Shown: in pieces, positions 8,821 to 17,534 of the stretch
Layout: the number at the start of each line of letters is the position of its first letter
How positions within the stretch are numbered: position 1 is the stretch's first letter
DNA from: Conidiobolus incongruus B7586
Lineage: Eukaryota; Entomophthoromycota; Entomophthoromycetes; Entomophthorales; Conidiobolaceae
Direction: 5' to 3'
NCBI GenBank assembly: GCA_000697335.1
Contig: JNEM01008145.1
Location: forward strand, 1 to 17,534
DNA length: 17,534 bases
The notes under the pieces: model-generated
Told to the model about the DNA's origin: nothing
Seen by the model: the letters and a program-made list of their open reading frames with translations, nothing else
The model's database searches: none
Made by a program: the position numbers and the translations under genes

Positions 8821-10906
8821 TTTGAAATTCCATTGAAAATTTTGATAAAGGTTATTATTACAAATATAAACAGATCAAAATAAAATTGAAACAAATAACT
8901 ATAAAATAGACTAATAGTTTGATTATTCAATGGCTGCTTTATATTATGCAATATATTTCAAATTATAAAACCATTGTCTTGATATTAAATTATATGTGAA
9001 TCATTACCTTTTATTTCTGTATCATTGATTAATTATAAATAATCATTATTTTCATCCTTTTAATATATATATTTGATCTTTAATATTTTGATCCACCTAA
9101 ATTATAAAACTTTCTGATAAATAAATACATTCCAATCAAATTTCAATAGTAATATGTTTGGCTTAATCAAGGCTTAAAATATTATATATGGTTTATTAAT
9201 CAAATAACCATGTGTATCTCCTATAACTGATATATAAAATCCTTTTAATAACTTTTAGCTTCTTTAAAGCTATATTGATTGCTATCATTTTTAAGGTTTA
9301 TATTTTTAAGTAAAAATAATTAAAAGTTATAAATTCCGAAGAATTGGTTATTGATTAATTCATCGATATAAATATAATATAAAACCTATCCATAATGGTT
9401 AGGCTATCCTTACATATTAAAATTAAATTAATATTTCATTTAGTTCCGAAAATCAGTATTTCAATCCAATATAATTAGAATTAATTTAAATTTTTGCCAA
9501 ATCTCAGACATTGTCAATTTTTAAATTTAAATATCTATATTGTATTATTTTTAGTTTTATTGATTAATTTATTATAATTAAATAATAGTATTTAATTCAA
9601 TATTTGAAAATTAAAATATAATAATTTTAAATTAATAAGTTTAATATTCATAAAATTTTAAATTACAATATAATTAAAATATATTTCAAACGTGCAGCTA
9701 TTTTATCAATTTTAATAATATTTACTATATTTTGAAATCTTACATTATATTATAAGTTGATTTACATTTATAATATACATATATACTTAATTTAAAGTAT
9801 ATGTTATTCAAAATCATACAGTAAAGTTTTAGTCTAAAAAATCTTTGATTAAAGTTGAATGATATAAAGTGATTGTTTAAAAAAAGTTATTATATTTTTA
9901 ATTTTAAAAAATAAATGAATATAATATTATTGATATAATAATGTAAAATTATATATTTGGAAATTGCATGTTAATTCAATTAAAGTTAAAAATAATGTGA
10001 GCTTAGTTTCAAAAAAAAATATTAAAAAGATATAATATAACACTTTTTATTTAAAATTTGAATATATAAAATGATAAAAATTTTTATTATTTTTTTTAAT
10101 AAATCCCTATAAATACAAGCATTTGTTATATAATATTTATAGAGTCAAAAATTTGTTAATATATGAATATAGCAAATTAAAATATTTAATAAATGTATAA
10201 AATTTAAAAATAACTGTGATTTTTGATATATAAAATTAGATTCGATGAATATATACATTCTTATAATAAAATATAAGTATTGAATAAATGATATCATCAT
10301 AAATATTACAATATTAAAAATAAATAATTAATTGAATAAATTATATCATAAATTGGTTTAAATATATTATCCCAATTTATCTTGGTTTAGCAGAGATTTT
10401 AACTTGTATTATCGCTTTGGCAGTTTTTAGGTAAAGTTTTTGATAATGATACAGTTAATATAAGTTATTTTCAACCTGTTTTTAAGAGTTAAAGATAACA
10501 AAGTATTTATTTTGACAGATTTATAAAGGTGTTTTAGTAAATCATTATTAAAGCAACTTCTAAGAGATATTATACAAGGACTGTCATATTATCAGCTCAA
10601 TATGCTTTCCTTAGAATTTAAGAAATAATTGATTAAAATGATCAGTTGAAATAAGAACCAGATATACAAAATAAATGGTGGAAAAATGTTTACTATGAAA
10701 CTATTTAAGTAATTTCCTTATTTGAAACTCATAGGAAATACATAATATATTCAAATAATATATTTAAAATTTGAGTAATTTTCTTTTGATTTGAAATGAA
10801 GTTAACTAATTAAAAATTGGAATAATATTCTAATACAATGATCAAAGATAATGGATAAAATGATAAAACTACAAATAAATTCGAAATTCGAAAATATAAT
10901 ATACAA

Positions 10907-10958
10907 AATATGACTTAAATTTGGATTAAAAGATTGAGTTTTAGTCTTAAGTCATATT
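10907..10958. repeat. 12-bp inverted repeat with 28-nt loop
   Basis: AATATGACTTAA at 10907-10918 is matched perfectly in inverse by 10947-10958. The arms include a GAC/GTC core, which makes a chance pairing somewhat less likely than for pure A/T arms. There is no coding frame nearby, so it is not obviously a gene terminator. Confidence 0.6.
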
Positions 10959-11891
10959 CAATATATTCAATAGCAAATACAAATAACTGGTGGTTTAAAT
11001 ATATTTAATAACACAATCAAATAGTTTCGACATTGAGTAACTAGTTGATAAAAAAATAGAGTATAAAATCGATAATTAAAAATTCATCTCAAAATTCGGA
11101 CAAGATAGATAACGGTACAAAAATTATAATTATATTATAATTTGAAAATGAATGAATTAATAAACATTAAACCTATATACATTTAGATTCTAATGAAAAT
11201 ATCAATTCCTATAATGAATTATATAATATGAAAAATCATAATGAAACTATTTCCTAACAACAGTAATTATGATATAATCAAATTTAAAAATATTTAAAAA
11301 GGATTTGATAGTTATTATAAGGTAATTTAACAATACTTTTAAATGATTCAAATATAGTAAAAATTTTTATATACTAAATAGTTATAATTTTGAAAATTTA
11401 TTATTTTAAATGCATGCAATATGAATATTTTTAATTTTATATCAGTATTCAGTGATTAAAGAATATAATAGATAAGAATATACAATTACAATTTAATAAT
11501 AATTTTGAACCATCCACATCTACTATTAAATAGATCCTGTCTATGAGGTTGATAATTGAAATTATTTTCAAAACTCAAGATCTGATATATTTAACAAAAT
11601 ACAAATCATTTATCCAGTCTTTAGTTATAAATTTGGAATAAAACATAAAAATTAATGAAATATTGAAATTGGTTCAGGTCCACTGTGTATAATATATTGA
11701 GTCTAATGAATCCTGATTGTAAAAATAATTTAATTGCATTACAACTCAATGTGGTCTGTATTAATTGATACTAGGGGATTTAATATATATTATTGAAATA
11801 TTAGTTGAATCTTTAGAGCAAAATGCATTATTTTTTTGACAATAATATTAACTTTCAATTATTAAGATAGATTCAGTTTTTCAGAACCTTA

Positions 11892-11924
11892 ATATCAAAT
11901 TAAAATTAGATATTAATTTGATAT
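11892..11924. repeat. 12-bp inverted repeat with 9-nt loop
   Basis: ATATCAAATTAA at 11892-11903 pairs perfectly with 11913-11924 across a nine-base loop. The arms are nearly all A/T, so chance is a fair explanation. Confidence 0.6.
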
Positions 11925-13178
11925 GTTTGAATTAAAAACTGCATATAGTGAATTGATGCTATTTTGGAAATTTATTCTAGTGAATTTATGGTTGTTTACC
12001 TATTATTTAATTATCTCTATCAGTAAACATATAAACGTGATGCTATATTGATACATAATTTTAATATAACAATCTTTATTACCAAGTATGATACATTTGC
12101 AGTTACATATTATAATCATTGTGAATTTCTAAATTAACATATCTTTAATAAATTGCATAAATATGGATTTCAAATAATTTTTAATTAAATTAATTAAAAA
12201 GTTTATTTCCAAATAATCTAAACTTTATTCGGTGTGTATTTATTTTTAATATTAACTTTTACGATTGAATTTTTCTACAATCAAATTAATCAAACATAGT
12301 ACTGTTGAATTCTAAGATTATCGTTCATATCTCTAACATTAATGTATTTAATTATCATTCAGCACTGAAATTAAGTTTTATATATTAAATTACAGTTATC
12401 TCTATGTTAATTTAAGAAAGAATAAATTCCAATTTAATCAACATATATAAAACTTATTTTTAATTTTACTGTTTAAATTTAAAATAAAATACCAAATTTA
12501 AATAGATGTATTTTTATCTCATTGGGAAGCTTTTGAAGAACAAAAAGAATTAAAATATTATATAAGTTATCTAATATTAATCATATTAAATATTGTTTTA
12601 TTCACAGATTCAATCATAGATATCAATTTATAATACAAAATGAAAAAAAAAGTTTACGTTAAATTAATTTGTTAAATCTATTTTTAATATTAATTTTAAA
12701 ATTTAAATATGATAAATATTAAATTTATTATGATGTAATAAATTTACAAATTTAAATTATATTAAATATTAAAAATAGAAAATTCAATAGTAAAAATAAA
12801 CCAATATATGAAATACAAAAAGGATGTATGCATAAAAGAAAATTAAATTAATTTAAAACCAAAATAAATTAGATCAAATAAATTGGATAATAATAAATAA
12901 TTCCGTATTTAAAATCATAAAAAAAGTCTCATTTTTTTGGTATATCAAAATTATGGAATAGTTTGGAAAATTAAGTTAAGATTATCGATTGATGCAAAAA
13001 TTATCAATTATTAGATACTATTGACTGTTCCAATTTTATGTATGCTAGACAATATGTTTAGAAAATATGGTGCTGGTATTATTATACAAATACAATAAAG
13101 TATGGAAGGACATGAATGTGTAAAACCTGGGAAATTCTCATTGTGGTTGAGAATTGTAAAATGTTCGAGACGGACAAT

Positions 13179-14222
13179 TTAACGTGGATGTACTTGGATG
13201 GGTGGGGGTAAAAGGAGGTTATTAGAGTTGGAAGAGAGCCTGGAGTCGGTTTTGTGATCACCCATCCCCCAAAAGCCACTAAAGCGTTTGGAGTTCCTGC
13301 GCATCATAACACTGCGAGTGCTAGAAGGACCCTGAGTACGGTGATTGCTGCTTTCAGTTTGCTTCGAAGGAGGTATGCACCAACTCCGCGTTGAGAGGTC
13401 GCGAATATCACTATAATTAAGAGAGGTGTTAGCTGAATGTGATGGTGTGATTGGACGATTGAAGGGATCCACACCTAGTAATTTGATGAAAGCTTTACTG
13501 TAATGGAATGAGCGTACTTTGTGCTCACTGTTCTTTCTGTTGGGTGACAAATGATCTGGTGTAAGAGTCGTAGAGCACTTACGAGAGTGGACTGGTGTTT
13601 CTCGCTCTGCTAGTTCCTCTCCTTCATCTACGAGTGTAAGCTCATCAAGGGGTGGTGAGTGTGCCAGTTCTGAAGACTGCTCTCGCCAAGCGTCTATTGA
13701 TCTTTGCTTGATCAAGGAAGTATGTGGAGATGAAGGTGAAGATGCAGCTTCGGATATGGAGGAATATGAGGAAGTTTCACATATGGAGAGTGTAGGGGTT
13801 TTGGATTGACCGGACCAGGAGCCCCAGGTCTTGGCGGAGGGTGGATTGCGAACTCGATAATTGTAATATTCCCTTCGAAGCTCCATATACTGTTCTTTGA
13901 GGAAGTTTACTTGACTCATGACACCTTCCAGAGGGTCAGTTATATTGCAAATTGAATGTGAACATTTCGGACATTGAGCGGCTCTGAGTAGCCGATTCTC
14001 ATTCTCCAGCTCCTGAATTCTCTCCAGTGCTTCTTGAAGCCTTGGATCGAGATCTTCATTGGGACTTTGTATTGGATTTGGCTCAGCAACATAGAACTTC
14101 CTGAGATCAAACTCTAATTTAAGTGGTGTTGGCAAAGGAGTTGGTTTTTTATAATTGAGCTCGTTGCTATGATCTTTTGAAGCGTCTATCGTTAGTGATG
14201 GAAAATTTTGTACAGTTGCCAT
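13179..14222 (-). CDS. Coiled-coil, Ser/Thr/Pro-rich protein with a CxxC cluster (347 aa)
   Basis: A single-exon gene for a 347-residue protein I cannot assign to a named family. Residues 62-80 form a short charged coiled coil (LQEALERIQELENENRLLR), followed at once by C84-x2-C87-x4-C92, a possible small metal site. A second helical segment covers about 100-125 and is rich in Glu, Arg and Tyr. From about 126 to the end it is rich in Ser, Thr and Pro and probably disordered. Basophilic-kinase-type sites recur: RKCS (Ser217), RKNS (Ser232) and RRNS (Ser311), along with several Ser-Pro sites. A short hydrophobic patch (about 243-256, including KLLGVDPF) interrupts the disordered part. There is no signal peptide or membrane segment, so it is probably intracellular. 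The ATG at 14222 is the first in frame; the open frame above it begins without an ATG. Its G+C is clearly higher than that of its flanks. A regulatory or scaffold role is inferred only from this layout. Confidence 0.85.
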   Translation of the reverse strand: MATVQNFPSLTIDASKDHSNELNYKKPTPLPTPLKLEFDLRKFYVAEPNPIQSPNEDLDPRLQEALERIQELENENRLLRAAQCPKCSHSICNITDPLEGVMSQVNFLKEQYMELRREYYNYRVRNPPSAKTWGSWSGQSKTPTLSICETSSYSSISEAASSPSSPHTSLIKQRSIDAWREQSSELAHSPPLDELTLVDEGEELAERETPVHSRKCSTTLTPDHLSPNRKNSEHKVRSFHYSKAFIKLLGVDPFNRPITPSHSANTSLNYSDIRDLSTRSWCIPPSKQTESSNHRTQGPSSTRSVMMRRNSKRFSGFWGMGDHKTDSRLSSNSNNLLLPPPIQVHPR

Positions 14223-14473
14223 GATATGACTTTGAATTATATTTGCTGATATATGATAGAGTTCAAGTGGACAATAATAACCTTCAAGTATGACAAATAA
14301 ACTGATGTTATAAATTGACAAGTTTGAAAAAAACAATTAAATATAAAAAAAATAAATATTAAAAATAATTTAATATATAATATATTTTAAATAATCAATA
14401 CTTAAATTCCAATGTATATAAATAATAACAATTAAAACTTAACAATAAAAAATCGAGCCATGGCAAATCAATG

Positions 14474-14485
14474 CCTATATTTATA
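14474..14485 (-). promoter_or_regulatory. Possible TATA box of the 347-aa gene
   Basis: TATAAATATAGG on the minus strand lies about 260 bases before the ATG, just below a G-rich stretch (reverse complement of 14500-14508) and a GA-rich segment near 14511-14518. This would imply a 5' leader of over 200 bases. It is one of many TATA-like strings in this DNA and is chosen only for its GC-containing company. Confidence 0.3.
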
Positions 14486-17400
14486 CCCCTATTAAATTAC
14501 CACCCACCAAACTCTCTCCTAAATTCATTATCAACCAAATATAATCGAAATTAATCAATCAGTTCACGTTTATTAATGAACTAATATTCTCTCCTTACTA
14601 ACTATTTATTAATTAAATTCACACTCTCTTATTTCATTTTGTTATTATAACACTGTCCTTATTTTATTATTATATTAATAATACATAAGGATCAAGATTT
14701 CTAGCACGATGTTAATCTTCTTTGTATCTAGGATTACCAAGGATTTGCATTCTGGTTAATTTGATAATTTGAATTATCTTGAAGGAAAATTTTATTCTTA
14801 TATAATTTTATCATTTCTGACAAAAATAAATATTCTCGCTGTATTGTTAACATTATATTCCAGGTATAGAATCGATTAATATCAAAATTATCTACTTAAC
14901 CCTATAAATTCAAAATCTTAAATATTACAATAATGATTTAATATTAAAATCATTATTCAAATAATAAAAATAATCCAAGCAATTTACAAAGAAGTGATTA
15001 CCCAATTAGCATTAGCATATTTTAAACAAACTCCAAAATACCCTTTAAACAGGGTTATTTATAAAATCTTAAAATTAATTAACATTCATATTGACATGTT
15101 AATGTGAAATTTTTCATCTTTACTCTTTTTTACTTAGTGTAACCATTTATTTAATAATATTTGGTGATGTATTACTGGAATTTTTTGCCAATTTTTTCAA
15201 TGAGCATAGTTTGGCAAATTAATTATATTAGAATTATTTCATTGGCACTTTTTGTTATTGTATTTTTAATTTTGCCAATCATTTTCTTATTTATTTTGAA
15301 TTTAAATTAGGTAAAATGATAAGAATAGATATTAAGCATTCTGGCAGATTAGATACTTGATAATAAAATAATTTTAATTTGTAATATTATATACTTTTAT
15401 TCAGAATAATCTGCAACTTTTTCCCTATATTATAATATTTCCTGTATAATACATATTTTTATAAACATGGATATATTTATCCAACTCTATTGACCAATAA
15501 AAGTTTTTAAATTTTCAATCAACCAGAATATTTAGAAATACTGGTGTACAATATTTAATTATATTTTTTTATTGTTAAAATGAGTTAGTGTTATTTATCG
15601 AAATAAAATATGAAGTGCATTTCAGAATTATAATGATAAAATTCTTGTTAATTATTATTATGATTTTCTATACCTTTCCACTTACTACATAGAATACTAA
15701 CAAAATGAATTAATGTTACAAAAATATAATTTCGAGTCAAAATTTATGTGAAATTTTAAAAAGCTAAGTTGAATTTTTCAATTGCCACAATGATATAATA
15801 ATCATGGTGGAGTATTTATAACATTCTATATAAAGTGATATATAATAATATATAGTAATATCATTAATAAATAAAGAGATTACAATGATTTATTTAGGTA
15901 TGTTATTAAATATCTGATATTAAAATATTATGGATCAAATTTATCGATAGTGTTGTATTTTGAAAATACCCGTCTCTCTCAATTTGATAGTTAAGTCCAT
16001 ATTATCTCTCATTTATAGTGGCTTTGTCAGTCCATAAGTAAAGGATATTATTTATTGAATCAACTATTTAAACCCAGAAGCGATAAAGATAGAAATAGGT
16101 TTTTTTCTCAATATTTTTTATGACATCTCAACAGTGAGTGTTAAGACATACAATACAGCAACCTTAAAGAGCAGGATTAATAAATTATCTATCAAATCAT
16201 ATTACGAGTACTTTTCTAACAACAATTTTTATTGAAAAAACTTATTATAAATCACAATAGTTATGATCCAGAGTTATTCATTATTAATACTACATTAAAA
16301 TTCAAAGATATATATAATTTTTGGTTTGTATTTAATAATTCCTTATATTTTAATGTTATTATTGGTAATATTTCGACTTTTTAGAATTTTTTTAAGAATA
16401 GATGTTAAAATAAATATGAAAATTTTAATTTTTAATATCAAGGATTTACAAATTAATAATTTTAAATATATACTCAACTTGATTACAATAATTTAAACAA
16501 TATGTTAATTTGAACAAATATTAAAACTTATTAATTTAATTCACTTTGATCATTATTATTTATATTTTACAACGAACTCTAAACTTTTCTTAATTGTAAA
16601 TTTTCATTTGTAATATTTTCGTGGAAGTATAGAAATGAGTTTTCATATATATTAAGATTATCTGGAAATAGAGATATATTTGTTAAATTCAATTAATTAA
16701 ACCAGTAATATACATAAATGTCTTATTTTTTAATTATAAAACATATATTACATTATTATTCAATATTATCGGAAAAATGTTTATTCAAAATGAAATTAAG
16801 TGAGAGCTGCATCATAGTACTAATATTGGCGGTGTTAAAAAGTATACACTTGCAAATGAAACTGTTCATATTTTTTGATTCTTAAATATATTGCAATGCA
16901 ATATCCGCAATTTTTCAATATATAACTTTATATTCCGTATCAAACAATCTGTAATATTTTTTATAACAAACAACCCAGTCATGGCGATAAATTGAATACG
17001 TTTTAGCACTTTAGATTTCCCAATTTTTGCATATTCATTATACTTATACTTTGCTTTAAAAGTGACTATAAAACAATTCTAATTTTTAACTTTCCTTAGG
17101 CTCTTCCTATTATCATATATTCTAGTTGAAATTGAATTAATTTAAAGCTGAGTTCAAATTTTAATTTTGATAAATTTGATAAATTCTAAATAATTATAAT
17201 ATATATTAACAATATTAGACTCTAAATAATATTGGTGAAGTTAATTCTGATTATTATTTTAATATTTTTAATATTTCATTTTATATATAGTTTTGCTTTT
17301 TATTGTAATTATTCTAGAAAAGCTATCAATTAATAATTGATGTCATAAAAACTTCATATAATTATTAATAATATAAAGCATTTTATTTATAAATTTTGAT

Positions 17401-17534
17401 AACTTTAATAATTGTTATAAAAATAAATTTAAATAATAAAACTTAATAATTATTTTCAAAAAATTATTTTTATGAATAATATAACAAATTAAGCTTAATT
17501 TGGCTTTATTTAAAAAATTTCAAATATTAATTAA
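14486..17534. other. AT-rich non-coding stretch to the end of the window
   Basis: Apart from the upstream region of the 347-residue gene (to about 14.7 kb), no gene, RNA gene or mobile element was recognised. One hairpin is listed separately. The window ends within this stretch, so a gene beyond the edge cannot be excluded. Confidence 0.55.
15785..15810. repeat. 10-bp imperfect hairpin with GC-containing arms
   Basis: CCACAATGAT and ATCATGGTGG pair across a six-base loop with one mismatch. It stands out because the stem ends contain G-C pairs in otherwise A/T sequence. It may be chance, or the 3' end of an unrecognised transcript. Confidence 0.45.

Larger units (their letters stand above)
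7757..13178. other. 5.4-kb AT-rich stretch without a recognisable gene
   Basis: No convincing coding frame, tRNA, rRNA or transposon was seen over this interval. Composition is uniformly A and T with many short homopolymer runs. Three inverted repeats are listed separately. The stretch separates the secreted-protein cluster from the unrelated gene at 13179-14222. It could be an AT-rich heterochromatic block or very old decayed repeats; by eye these cannot be told apart. Confidence 0.55.

Noticed and set aside
13082-13279. Minus-strand frame of 65 codons
   Set aside because: Overlaps the 3' end of the 347-residue gene in another frame and has no independent support.
14223-14336. N-terminal extension of the 347-residue protein by 38 residues
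   Set aside because: It begins at TTG, contains no ATG, and has the AT-rich look of the leader. The ATG at 14222 is the first usable start.
1-17534. CRISPR array, tRNA or rRNA genes
   Set aside because: No regularly spaced repeats and no cloverleaf or rRNA core sequence were recognised on either strand.

Overview
The window looks like nuclear DNA of a fungus. Three things suggest this: very AT-rich non-coding DNA (about four fifths A+T by eye), short intronless genes with eukaryotic-type signal peptides and TATA-like boxes at a fixed distance, and one longer protein rich in Ser, Thr and Pro that resembles fungal regulatory or scaffold proteins. The lineage cannot be fixed from this sequence. 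The strong AT bias would fit an early-diverging fungus (Entomophthoromycotina, Kickxellomycotina or Glomeromycotina type), but that is a guess. TAA and TGA are both used as stops, so no recoding is apparent.

Layout. Positions 1-1.5 kb are AT-rich with no gene seen. From 1.67 to 7.62 kb lies a cluster of four members of one small secreted protein family: an intact gene on the plus strand (1669-1989), two intact genes on the minus strand (4934-5284 and 6376-6708), and a decayed fourth copy on the minus strand (7315-7623). The intact products have 106-116 residues, a signal peptide, no cysteine in the mature part, and a core of about 66 residues running from H-[KQ]-P-G-x-G to the D-F region. The C-terminal tail is Gly/Asn-rich, varies in length, and always ends in His. 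I do not recognise the family.

All four copies share a promoter layout. A TATA-like box starts 67-73 bases before the ATG, and a GC-containing element (CAGGCGCTTT in two of them) starts 128-137 bases before it. This suggests duplication together with control regions and probable co-regulation.

Positions 7.76-13.18 kb are an AT-rich stretch with no gene seen, carrying only a few inverted repeats. At 13179-14222 on the minus strand is an unrelated single-exon gene for a 347-residue protein with a short coiled coil, a C-x2-C-x4-C cluster and many possible phosphorylation sites. Positions 14.49-17.53 kb are again AT-rich with no gene seen. No tRNA, rRNA, CRISPR array or recognisable transposon was found.

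The main item of interest is the His-rich, cysteine-free secreted family with its shared promoter architecture.
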